Assembly (NCBI GenBank): GCA_030052745.1
Contig: JANBVO010000046.1
Location: forward strand, 215,524 to 279,523
Direction of reading: 5' to 3'
Length of the DNA: 64,000 nt
Source of the DNA: Pleurostoma richardsiae
Taxonomy: Eukaryota > Ascomycota > Sordariomycetes > Calosphaeriales > Pleurostomataceae
Each line of letters opens with the position of its first letter. Position 1 is the first letter of the stretch. The notes beneath the pieces were generated by a model. It saw only the letters and a program-made list of their open reading frames with translations. It ran no database searches and was not told where the DNA came from. Both the position numbers and the translations under genes were made by a program. Shown here piece by piece: positions 42,066 through 53,302 of this stretch.

Positions 42066-45000
42066 ATGTCACAGCTTTCGGGCTCTCACTCTCGCAGGGA
42101 CTCTCTCGCCTCGTCTCCTTCATCATCCCCCCCTCACGACTACAGTGCGCACGCTCTGTCTGACGGCAGCCAGCGCCACACCGCCCTACACAAGAAACGC
42201 TATTCCTTCGACACTGCTGCTGGCCCTTCACCTGCAACACCAGTGCCTCCCTCGCCCACTCACTTGGACCATGCTTCTTCGCCCGTAGCGCAGCCGCGAG
42301 TTCCTGACAGTCCCACTACTCGACAGCGGAGCTCCTCACGGCCCTCGTCCATGGTTCAGGTCTACCAGCCGCCCCTCATGGACGTAAACGAGGACACCAT
42401 CCCGGAGCTCCAGCCCATCTTCACCTTCCTCAACAGCCACGCGAACAAGCTTTACCAGGAGGGTTATTTCCTGAAGCTCGACGATCAGAACACTCGTATG
42501 CTGCTCCATGCCTCGCACCGTCAGACCCGACTTCCACGTTGCTTCATACTAACACTGTTGCTTGCTGCAGAGGGCCGCCCAAACCAAGACCGGACATGGA
42601 CAGAATGCTTTGCCCAGCTCGTTGGCACCGTGCTCTCGCTCTGGGATGCTGCCGAGCTAGATGCCGCGGGCGAAGACGGCGAGGTACTTCCAAAATTCAT
42701 CAATCTAACCGATGCTTCCATAAAAATGGTGCGTGCTAGCTCGAGCGTCTCGGCCCCTTCTGTAATCGGACACTGACAAGAACGCCTAGATTGAGTCGCT
42801 GCCCACACGGTCCAATGATGAGGAGCAGCTGAAGAATATCCTGAGTATATCGACAGCTGGCAGAAACCGCTATCTTCTCCATTTCAACAACCACAACTCC
42901 TTGATGCAGTGGACAGCAGGCATCCGCCTGGCTATGTTTGAGCATTCGACCCTTCAGGAGGCATACACCGGCGCCCTGATTGCCGGAAAGGGAAAGACGC
43001 TCAATAATATCAACCTGATCATGGAGCGGACCCGGTTCAAGACGGAAGAGTGGGTCAGAGTGCGGTTTGGCGCTGGCGTTCCGTGGAGACGATGCTGGTG
43101 CGTCATCTCTCCGCCGGACGAGAAAGAATACCAGAAGCTGCAGAAGGAGATGAGGAAACGTTCGCCGTACGACCGGACCCACGTCCCGCTCCTCAGGGGC
43201 GACATCAAATTCTACGACACCAAGAAGGATGGCAAGAAGCAAAAGAAGGCCAAACCTATTGCCTCCATCACCGACGCCTTTTCCGCCTATGCCTTGTATC
43301 CGCAGGCCAAGTCCCTCATCGATGCATCGACTCTGGTCAAGATCGAGGGGAACATCACCATTCACTCTGATCCACCGTCTTCCACCGAAGGCTTCGTGTT
43401 TATCATGCCCGAGGTTCACCCTGCCGTAACCGGTTTCGAGATGCTACTCCGATTCCTCTTCCCGACCTGGGACACGTTTTGTCTCTACGGCCGTCCAGGC
43501 CGCCTAGTTGCCAGTGTTCATGACCCACGCTCCCTAATGTTTGCCATGCCCAAGCATAAAAGATACGGCTATCTCGAGATATTGGACGTCACCGGACTGA
43601 TCCTTACGGAGAGCAGCGCAACCTGGTCAGAGAGGGAATGGAGGAAGCGCCTCAAGGAGTTGACGGGGCAGAGGATGGCAGCAATGGAGGACGGGACCAA
43701 AACTCAGGGGCGAAGTGCTAGCCGTAGGAGTGCCCGCCTCAGCATCGGCCCTGGTGCCCCCATTGGATCGCGACCGCGGGTGAACTTTGCCGACAGCGAG
43801 CCCCCTTCAGTCCGCACATCGCGCTCCCTTTCCCTGTCTGGAACACCTGCTCCTCGTACAGACTCGGCACCACCTGCTGCGGATCGCGTCTACGCACCGT
43901 CCGCTATGGCGCAGGCCACTGGACATCAACGCAACAGTTCCGACACGCAGATCGGAGCTGCTGCGCCAGTGCCTCCGTCGCAGCACCTTTTCGACGACAA
44001 GTCCGGTCAGTCCCCCTCCCCCAGAGGCCCAACGCCGGTCAGAGGCGTGTTCGCAAACGATCTAGCCCCGACTCCAGAACGTCTTAGCTCCGAGGATGAA
44101 GGGCCGAACTATCCCCCACCGGTCCGTGACCTGGAAAATATGCGGAAGATGCAGACGCCCGAGCCCGTTTCACTTCCTCCAGCTTTCGCCCATTCCCCGT
44201 CATCCCGGCCAGCTGGAAAGCCGTACCATTCTCCAGAGCTCCGGAGAGCCAACAGTCGCCTATCGAGTACGACCCTCGCGCAGCTGGCCAAGGCCGGCGG
44301 CGTGGCACCGGAATTCCACCCTGATGTGAGAGCCAGCGGCGAAGAAAGTGCAGGATCTGCACCCGGGCAAATCGACCCACGGGGTCCAGCGGTACATACT
44401 TACGCCAACCCCGTAGGAATACTTGCTAATGGAAATGGGTCTCGTGAAGCTCTAATGTCCCCGAATGATCCCAATCTACCCCGCTCACCCGGCCTACCTC
44501 CTCAGCATCTCGAACACAACCGGTCAAGGTCGCCCTTGAATCAGTCTTTTGGACCCTCAGGTGCGCCACCGAGTCAGCTCCCTCCGGGCCCGCCAGGATC
44601 CAGAGGTCTCCAGCCGGGTCCACCGGGATCAAGGGGCCCGTCTCCAGGTCCGCCCGGAGGGCGAGGGGCCCCGCCTCCAGGATTCCGCGGACCTCCCCCT
44701 CCCGGTGCTTACGGCCGCGGACGCGGCATGCCTCCTCCCGATATGAGGAATGCTCCCTACCGCCAGGATCCACGACGGCCTCCTGGCCCGAATGGTCCTC
44801 AGGACTATGATCAAGGATCTGGCTCTAGAATGCTGCCGCCCCAGGGTCGGCGGACGCCACCTCCAGGGCAACGCGGCCCTCCCCCCAACCTCCAGACCTC
44901 TCCGCCTATCAGTCGGAAGCCACTCCCGCACCGAAGTGACAGTCTACCGAGGCGCGATGCCATGGCAAGCCCGCAGTCTGAGAGCAGCGTCGGCAGCTTC

Positions 45001-46455
45001 CATAACCAAGGCTTGGACGATGCTGCATTTACGCAGGTCCATCCCCTGGACATGAGCCGCCAGCGTACCCCACAGCCGGAGGGTTATGTCCAGCGACAGG
45101 GGACGCAGCGCAGCCAGGCTAGCAGCCACTACGATGACGCATCCTCCACTACTAGCCCCGATTATGCCAGCACCCGGAAGTCCAGCGAGACACAGGACTC
45201 CATGGAGAGGCCACGGGCTGGTGTGCTGAGAACTGTGGGGGATCAAGAACACCAGGAGCGACGGCAAGACCCGGCTTCTGGCTTCGGTATACCCCAAATA
45301 AACTTTGGACCTACGCTTAACTATGGGTCGCCGAATCTGCCGCACAGTAAGACGCCGACGGGCATGACCCCGCCCGCTCCCTTAGGAGCCCAGTTCGCAC
45401 AGCGGCCGTATTCCCCCGTTGGACCCAGAAGACCCACTGGTGTTGCTAGTCCTGGCCCGGCCGAGCACACCCACCAACGACAAGAGTCAGACGATACAAT
45501 CCGGCGCAGCGTTGCTTGGCAGCCTGGTGTGGCGGTCTCTGCCGCTCGCGATGGCGCGTTATCGCCAGAGGAGTTCGTCCAACAACGTGCGGCTGCAGCG
45601 GCTGCACCGCTCTACGCTCATCAGCGGACCCCCTCCGGAAATACGGTGGCCCAACCACTGCGTAACACCCCTACCCCGCCCCTGAAGCGGACGGGCAGCC
45701 AGGACTATCTGAACGGCTTGGGTGGAGACGGAAACGGCAGACATTCCAGGTCTGGCAGTGTGGATGTCCTACAGAGGCCGAGCTCGCAGGGGTCGACGAA
45801 CGTTCTTGGCCGGAGCGGTAGCGGCGACTTCAGCTCTCATCTGTCAGCGAGGGAACAAGAGCATCTAGCAAGAGCTACTGGGTCACCATTGATCAGCATG
45901 GCGGGGAACAGCAGGCCTGCGCAGAACGGTGGTCTTGTTGGAGCAATCGAAGCCCGTGAGAGGGAGAGGGCGCAGATGAAGCAAGGTGTAAGCTCGCAAG
46001 CTGTCCAGCATGCGATCAACCAGCGCCAACAGCAGCAGCAGCAGATGTACGGCGGGCCCCAGAATATGGGCATGGGTAACTCGAGCAACATGGGTCAAGC
46101 AATGGGTCTACCCTCGCCGTCGGCGTACGGGAATCCAACCATGTTCCGAGGGCAGGGCCCGCCATCGCAAAGGCCGCCCCCCCTCCAGAATGTCGGATAC
46201 GGACCACCTCAGAGTTATGCATCGCCAATGTCCCCAATGTCCCCAATGTCTGGACCGTACGCTCAGGCAGGCGGTTTTAGCAGGCCTCTGAGGCCACAGG
46301 GCACGTCTCCGCACCCAGGGCAGCAGGGAGGATACTACGGACCTCCACCTCAGGGTCGGTACTCTCCAGCGCCCCGACCGGGCACCCCAGGGACGCCCGG
46401 AAACATGGGTCCGCTGGGACAGGGTACGCATCCATATCAAGGCCAGGCTTTCTAG
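42066..46455 (+). CDS. caf120: CCR4-NOT-associated subunit Caf120 (PH domain, proline-rich tail), 1417 aa, 3 exons
   Basis: Caf120/Skg3-type proteins associate with the CCR4-NOT complex, which deadenylates mRNA and regulates transcription. Exons are 42066-42495, 42571-42728 and 42790-46455. The first 100 residues are Ser/Pro-rich. A conserved N-terminal region (DTIPELQPIFTFLNSHANKL, RTWTECFAQLVGTVLSLWD) is followed by the PH-like domain (about 195-510; RTRFKTEEWVRVRFGAGVPW, FYDTKKDGKKQKKAKPIASI, FCLYGRPGRLVASVHDPRSL). The remaining 880 residues are disordered: a collagen-like Gly-Pro stretch near 44580-44740 (PPGSRG and PPGGRG units), a Q6 tract (about 46025-46045) and SPM repeats. Identity rests on the N-terminal and PH blocks and overall layout. 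Confidence 0.88.
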
Positions 46456-46972
46456 GGGAGAGGCTGGAGATGTGGCAAGTAACACATCCGTGCATGCGAA
46501 GTTTACGAGATACATAGAGGGAGAGACCGGGCCGGTTACATCGATTGTGGATAGGGCGAGAGCATAGAGGGACTTCATGAAGAGTACCGATGGATGTGCC
46601 GTCGGACCGACGGTAGGGTGATGATGGATGGAGGCCGGGATTGTGTCGGTGGTGGTATCGTTGTAGACATTATGCTGGATCTGGATGCATTGGGACTTGG
46701 ATCCGTCCCTGGTCTAGGGTTTTGGCATCATCGCTGGTTGCTTGGACTCTGCTTGCATTTCCTGGCTTCTCATGGCCATATGCCGGCCTCTTTTTGCCCT
46801 ATACCATACCTAGCTTCTCGGGTGTAGCGAGTTTGGCATCACGCATGGTTAGATAACTCATACTGCATGAAAATGAATTCATTGGGATATTTCGAAGCCC
46901 CGAAGCTCAAGAGGGGTCAAAATCCCGTTGCGCCGTCCTTTCTGTCTTGAGCACGCTGTCTATGAAGTGGAT

Positions 46973-47031
46973 ATAGGTACTGTACAGTACCTACCTAAGG
47001 TGAATTAAGGTACCTAGGTATGTAGCTAGGT
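46973..47031. repeat. TACCTAGGTA repeat block
   Basis: Contains TACAGTACCTACCTAAGG and AAGGTACCTAGGTATG, partly self-complementary. It lies between CAF120 and the kinase gene. Confidence 0.75.
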
Positions 47032-47276
47032 GACATTTCTAGCATACGGGGCAAATCAGGCGCCGGAGGCTCTGCGACTCTGTCCACCGTCCTGGCGCCT
47101 TTCTGTTCTATATATAACGAGGGAGGACACGGAGTTAGAGCGTAGAAGCTCGATTTGTCTCTGTGATGATGGCCGATCTGCTTTCTACAGGTAGCCCGAC
47201 ATTACACGCAATTCTCATTAACAGATACATGCATGCACTTCAATTGAGCATTGAATACGCCTAGGCTTGCTCGCCT

Positions 47277-47336
47277 GCCTAGGTACCCCACCTTAGGTAA
47301 GGTACCTAGGTAGATAGATACCTACCAGGTAGGTTA
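47277..47336. repeat. TACCTAGGTA repeat block
   Basis: Contains GCCTAGGTACC, GGTAAGGTACCTAGGTAG and TACCTACCAGGTAGG, a nest of overlapping inverted copies. Confidence 0.75.
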
Positions 47337-47605
47337 AGTAATAGAGAAGATAGGCAAAGCCCTGAGCATACACAGTGTGCCGTCGCCCTCACAACCAGGG
47401 TGCGGCAAGGCCCCTGCTGCCACAACCAGTTGGTCGAGCTTTTGGGTGTCCTGCACGACCTTGTGATGCAACCCACACACGATGAGGATATGCCCCATGC
47501 CTGGTGTCTGGTGTCTGACATGCAATTAAGCACCTCACGCGCGTCATCTGCCTTGTGCATACGGAGCAACGCTATGACCCTTTAGTTGCACTTTACCAAC
47601 AATCT

Positions 47606-47700
47606 GGTACGTACCCTACCTATCTACCTGCCCTAGGTAGGTACCTGCCCGAGTGCCTTAGACACCTTTCTACCTAGGTACCTATCTACCACTGTACCTT
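47606..47700. repeat. TACCTAGGTA repeat block
   Basis: Contains GTACGTACCCTACC, CCCTAGGTAGGTACC and CTACCTAGGTACCTATC, again in both orientations. Confidence 0.75.
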
Positions 47701-47724
47701 GATGCAAAACCCGTACTGGATGGT

Positions 47725-47755
<31 letters not shown>
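47725..47755. repeat. Tetranucleotide microsatellite (TGGC)n
   Basis: Nearly eight perfect TGGC units over 31 bp, ending at TCCATTAGG. It is intergenic and likely polymorphic in length. Confidence 0.9.
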
Positions 47756-48304
47756 TCCATTAGGCGGTCAGGTACAGAGTATGGTACCTGCTTTTCACTG
47801 CCTGCGTCCGTCGATCCCGCGATACCAAACTGACGTCGACAGACCACCAAACCATCCGTTTTGTTTCTCAACGGTTCAGGCCGTTGCCGGGCGGGCACTT
47901 TACTCTAGTTAGAAAGCGTCAGGGTTGCTTAGCGTACGGAGTAGTCATTGACCTACGGCAACAGCCGTGGCAGGGCACCCCAGGGGTCCCTTCGGAGTAC
48001 GAGAACCCCCGCCACCATCATCAATCGCGACAGGGCCGCGACACGACAACGGCTGCCTTTGATTTTGTCTTTCGCTCTGTGTCACCACCACTGATTTAGG
48101 GACCCGTCAGATCCTGAGTATCACCAGTCGCGTCGGCTAGGCTTTGCTTCCCCGTTCTCCCCCAGCAAACTCTCTTGAAGTGTGTCGAATCCGCCGAGTC
48201 TTACTAGGCCCGCCAACGACGCTCAAGCCAGGCCAGCGAGTCGCCTGGCTGTCGCAGAGTGATCTTGAGCCCTTGCTGCTCACGGGGCTCTTTTGCGGCG
48301 CCAA

Positions 48305-51300
48305 ATGGATCACGACGAATCTCAGCCGACCCAGCAAGGTGCGTGTGTGGCATTCTTCAGTCTGTGCGGTTCTTACACTCCCCTTCCACGTCGTGCTCCT
48401 AGTCGCTTTTCTTGTGCTTGCTACCGTACACACGCCTCCCTTCTCATGCTGACTCGGGCTCGCATACAGCCACACAGAATGTTGTCGACCCCAGGCGGCT
48501 GGGTAAACAGAACTCGGGCTTCTCAGACGACGACATCTCCGACATAATTTGTCTCCTCCTGCCCTATTCGGAAGCTGCTCGTCAGGAGGTTGCCGACATA
48601 GCGCTCAGCACTTCTCAGCATATGGTGCGGAGAGAGGACGCCGATAATGTTGACCTCAACTGCTCCGCTGAGGTCAACGCTCGGGGATTTGGCACGAGCC
48701 CATACACTTCCGGCGAGCACGCAGTCGTGCTCAGGCTGTCTGCGCAGGTCAAAAACCCTCTGCAGGGCTTCACCTTCGGCCGCAACTCCACAAGATGCGA
48801 CATCTGCTTTACCAAGGATCCCCTGCGCAGGCTTAGCAACATCCACTTCAGGATATATCTGAACGAGTACGGCGTCCTCATGCTCGAAGATCAGTCTACC
48901 AACGGCACGGTTGTCGACGGGACTCTGTTGAAATTTCGATCCAGACAGACGAATGAAACGAGACGCACTCTCAGCAGCGGCTCCATCATTTCGATACTCA
49001 TGCACGAAGTCTCCCTAGATCTGGCCTTTTTGGTCCGCATCCCTAAACGCGAAGGCGACTATGAGGCGCTCTATCGCCGGAAGATGAGGTCGTACCTAAA
49101 CAACCTGCAATTCCTCGCCGCAGGCCAGGCCGAGACCATGAAGCCTGGTCCCACGGGGCACGTAAGTTGTACCTCTCCTCGCTCTTCAACCCTTAGCCTT
49201 GACTACACAGTGACACGGCAATGTATAGGTCGATCTGTTTCCAGCTACCGAGCAGGCCGGTGACATTGGAGCGGCCAGGCTGAGACTGGAATCTGGGGAT
49301 CAGGTCCACCAAGGGGATCGAGGCGTGGAACGCTTCCCACGAGAATGGACCGGCTCTGAAAAATACAATAGAGTCGGCCAGATCGGCAAGGGTGCGTTCG
49401 CTACTGTCTACAAGGTGACGTCAAAGTTTACCGGCACACCCTACGCTGCAAAGGAGCTGGATAAGCGGAAGTTCATGAAAAACGGTGTCCTTGACCAGAA
49501 GGTGGAGAATGAGATGACCATCATGCAGAACGTACAACATGTGAGTCTTGTCTTGAGCCCAGCAGGGGACGCGTCAACTGATCTCCAGGTGGTAGCCCAA
49601 CATTGTCCAGTATATCGAACACCTCGACTTCGACAACAGGCTCTTTATCATTATCATGGAATACGTGCCTGGAGGCGACCTGGGCAGGCTGATTAGTGAG
49701 AGCGGTCCCCTGCCTGAGAGTGTTGTCAAGCAAATGTCGAGCCAACTCCTCGACGCCTTGGGGTATTTGCACGAAAAGAACATCACCCACCGCGATGTCA
49801 AGCCAGACAATATTCTCATCCAGTCCCATGAGCCGTTCAAGGTCAAGCTCACAGACTTCGGCCTGTCGAAGATGGTGGATAATGAGCAGACCTTTCTAAG
49901 GACGTTTTGCGGCACGCTCTTATACTGTGCCCCCGAAGTTTACACAGAATACGCAGAGTACGACGAGTACGGACGGCGTCATCCTCGCAATCGGCGTCGT
50001 CACCAAGCCCTTGGCCAGAGATACGGCCATGCCGTCGACATCTGGTCGTTGGGCGGCGTGCTCTTCTATGCGCTGACAGGGAGTCCACCTTACCCAGCCA
50101 GAACCGGCATCAGTTATACCGAGCTGCTGAACCAGATCATGACCAGAGATCTAGATATATCGCCTCTTGTCGGGGTCCATGTTACCACCAACGGCATCGA
50201 TTTCCTCTCACAGATGCTGAACAGAAGGCCGGAACACCGCGCCACTGTCCGGAGTCTGCAGGCACATACTTGGTTAGTTGGACCCGGTGTCTTGCAACCC
50301 CCCTTGTCGCCTGACGAGATATCCGATGATGGCTTGGGCAAGAAGGCGTCACAGCTGAGTTTAGGTGGCGATGAGTCACTGGAGCGCATCTCAGAGAGCG
50401 GTGACGAGATCATTGAAGATGACGTGGTCAGCGAGGATCTTCTAGAGGACTACGACTCCCAAAAGGAGAATTACACGTTTGGACACATGGCACAACCTCA
50501 GAGGCTCTTCGGCGAAGTCAACGTCTCTGCTATTGGCAGCTCAGGCGTGATTCCCGCCAACCGCCTCAATCTCCCAATATCAGCGGTGAGCTCCGACCTC
50601 ACTAATATGCTCACAGGTTCGGAAATTCCGGACAGTTACGAATCAGGAAATTTGTCAACCTCTGGGCAACAAAAGAGGACTCAGCATACGCAGAGCGGCG
50701 ACGCTGCTTCGGCCTTGGGTCAGAGCAAGACCGTCGACGAGCTGAACAACATGACTTTTGACATGTCGTCACAGAGCCTTGGTGGCGCCGAGTCCATCCT
50801 GGAGGGCCTGAACATGAAGTCCTTAGTTCCAACGAATTTCCACTACGCTGTGCAAAACAGTTTCACGGCGAGCAAACGCAAACCTTCCTTCGGCACGAGC
50901 GAGGAGTTTGACACAGAGAGAGACGCCTTTTCTGGAAAGCCTAATCTCAAAAGGCTGAAGTCTGAGACTCAGGTCGGCTCTGTCGTTGATGTAGGTGAAG
51001 AAGATCACTACTCCCTTTATGCGAGCGTGCCCCCGGTCTCGCGTCTTCAATCAGGGCGGCAGATTGACACACCAGTCAATAAGAGTCGCTACTGGGACGC
51101 CCAAGACAGGAAGACCTGGCATCTGAGATATCCGGAGATGACGCAATTACAACATGATGCCTTCAGATCGGCAGCCGAGACAAGGGGCGAGGTTTTTGCA
51201 CCAGGAAGGTCGCCCTTATGGGAGCTCGCCATGCGGCATTTCCCTCCAACACGACTTCCCGTAGCAGGAGTGGAGCGTTCTGCCTCTCCTCTCCTCGACG

Positions 51301-52349
51301 CGGCTGATAACCCGGCTTCAAAGGGAGGTGACGCATATACCCCGGAGAGGGAAGACCTCGCCCCTCCGCCGCCTACTTTGGGGCCGAACGATGCGGAGTA
51401 CCTTGCTGAAAGCCAACGTCAAGATACTCAGATAATCCTACCCATCCGCACGGACCTCACGCGGAATGGGATTGTTGCCAGCTTGCAGTCGGCAGCGGGG
51501 TCCGTCGTTCAGGGCATATCCGTCCCCGTTGAACAATCATTGACCTCTTGGGGGCGTGCTCTAGACAATACTAACGTGTACACACCAAAAACAGAAGCCA
51601 AAGTGCCGAAGTACGCCTTGAAACTAATACTTTGGAAGGAGGGTTATGATCCGTCCAAGAACTTTCGCCCCTGGAACAACGTAGCGACCTCACTGGATGA
51701 CTTTCACTTCTACATATCTACCAAGGCTACCAATGGCATCCAAATCAATGGTACGATTGTCCCGTCGCATGAGCCCAAGAACCCCTCCTCCGTGGCAAAG
51801 AATTGGGTTCGCGTCTATGATGGCGACATCATTACCGTGTGGGGCGCCGGCGACGACTCTAAACAGACAACGAGGCTTATCTTTCGATGCAACTGGGGCG
51901 GCTCCTCGCGCCCACGTCCTTCAGCAGTCGTTAGGCCTAGCCTTGTTCCTGGACACATTGCCAAGCGTCTAGATGAGGCGACGATCAGAGCAGAGAGGCG
52001 TATGGGTGGCCTCGCGGAACGCGAGTCCAGGATAGAAGAAGCGGATGCGGAGTTTCACGAGAGGCTGAAGAATATAGAGAGGGAACGTGAGCGCTCGCGG
52101 GTGTTCGAGCAAAAGAGATTTCAAGCCTGCCGGATACTCGCAATGAAGGCCAGTCGGAGAAATTCGCCGGCCGGTGGTCCACCGGTTGCATTGAGTCCTG
52201 GAGGGGACAGCACTACGCAGCCCAGTGTGGTAGCAGCGGGTGGCAACTCCCTCAGCGCCCCTGTCATGGACGGAGTGCGTAGTGTGCCCGCGTTCAGGCA
52301 CGCAGAACCTTCAACAGAAGCGTTGCGTGCCATGGCAGAGCAAAGTTAG
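48305..52349 (+). CDS. rad53: Rad53/Chk2-type checkpoint kinase with FHA domains on both sides of the kinase domain, 1263 aa, 4 exons
   Basis: A DNA-damage and replication checkpoint Ser/Thr kinase. Exons are 48305-48338, 48470-49161, 49229-49540 and 49596-52349. The first FHA domain (about 95-185) has FTFGRNS, SNIHFRI and STNGT, the phosphothreonine-binding pattern. The kinase domain (about 287-573) has the glycine loop GQIGKGAFATVY, Lys317 in AAKELD, HRD at 411-413, DFG at 433-435 and APE at 458-460; all catalytic residues are intact. A long disordered linker follows. The second FHA-like region (about 1018-1110) has TNGIQINGT but lacks an obvious GR, so its pocket seems degenerate. A charged coiled coil is near the C-terminus. 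FHA-kinase-FHA is the Rad53 layout. Confidence 0.92.
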
Positions 52350-53302
52350 CAAAGTTTACGGGCAACGAGTGAACTACGACATCCGGGCACATTGGGCGCA
52401 TAAGCAAAGCTCGCCGTGCTGCTTGGACGGCTGGCACGGAATTATGCATGGAGATGATAAGGGGAGACTCGATTGAAAAACAAGCTTCAATCAGCAGGCC
52501 CAACACGAGCTGTCAGTCTACGAGCAGCGTCGAGATCAGCCCTACGGAGATCGTGAAATATCACGCAGCACTACATTCTGACGGTTAAGGTCTCTTATTG
52601 TGGAGGCGCAAATCATGTATATAAGGTAAGGTGGGCAAATAGATAGGTACCTCGGTAGGTAGACAGCGAGGCGAGGCGAATCTTGATCAAAGGCTTCGGA
52701 AAGCCGACTCGGCGAAATGTGCTTCTCGTCTTGGCCGAGATGGAACAAATCGTGAGGTGGAGGAGTACAGAGAGGGTCTTCCAAGTTATGCATCCTGCTT
52801 TGTCTGCTAAGTGAGATGCGATCTACGCCTGGTATGCGTTGCTGAGAAGACCTGGTCTTGAAATCTACGGTAGGCTACCTAACGGTCTACCAAGGGATCG
52901 AAGATGAACCTTCGTAGCTCTGTACTGCGAAATGTTTCAGTTAAAGAGGTACTTGTACTCGCCCGTACCGACTACCGACATCTTCACCGGGTTGGTGAGG
53001 TCCGTGCACATCTGACCGTCAACGCAAGCCGCTTTATCGATCGGCCATCAAAACCAGAGATACTCTGACGGACTTTCTTCCCCTTGACTAGTCGACTTGA
53101 CTGCGTGAACCCGACGCAGCCATCATATAGAAGTGAAGCTGCGGTCAAAACATGTCGACGACAGGTTATTGGGCATTTTCCACTTGATTACCTACAAGCG
53201 ACCAAAACTTGTCTACATCTCAAACGGCAAGAATCCCCTAACTCCTCCGACGGTCCCGCATGCGACGCTGAGGCAGCCGGCGCGAGTCCGCCTTGCTTCA
53301 AC
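52350..53302. other. Intergenic region
   Basis: Promoter and leader of the DUF726 gene. A small TAGGTACC cluster is at about 52622-52662. The frame is open from 53084 in phase with the next gene, but this part lacks protein-like composition. Confidence 0.5.

Larger units (their letters stand above)
46456..48304. other. Intergenic region with three TACCTAGGTA blocks and a TGGC microsatellite
   Basis: No gene is supported over about 1.85 kb. It contains repeat blocks at 46973-47031, 47277-47336 and 47606-47700 and the TGGC array at 47725-47755. The last few hundred bases are the promoter of the kinase gene. Confidence 0.5.

Noticed and set aside
47277-47755. CRISPR-like array from repeated motifs
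   Set aside because: The words are short, overlapping and palindromic without unique spacers, and the host is a eukaryote.
53084-53302. 73-residue N-terminal extension of the DUF726 protein
   Set aside because: Composition is not protein-like and the ATG at 53303 has a better context (ACATGGC); kept as an alternative only.
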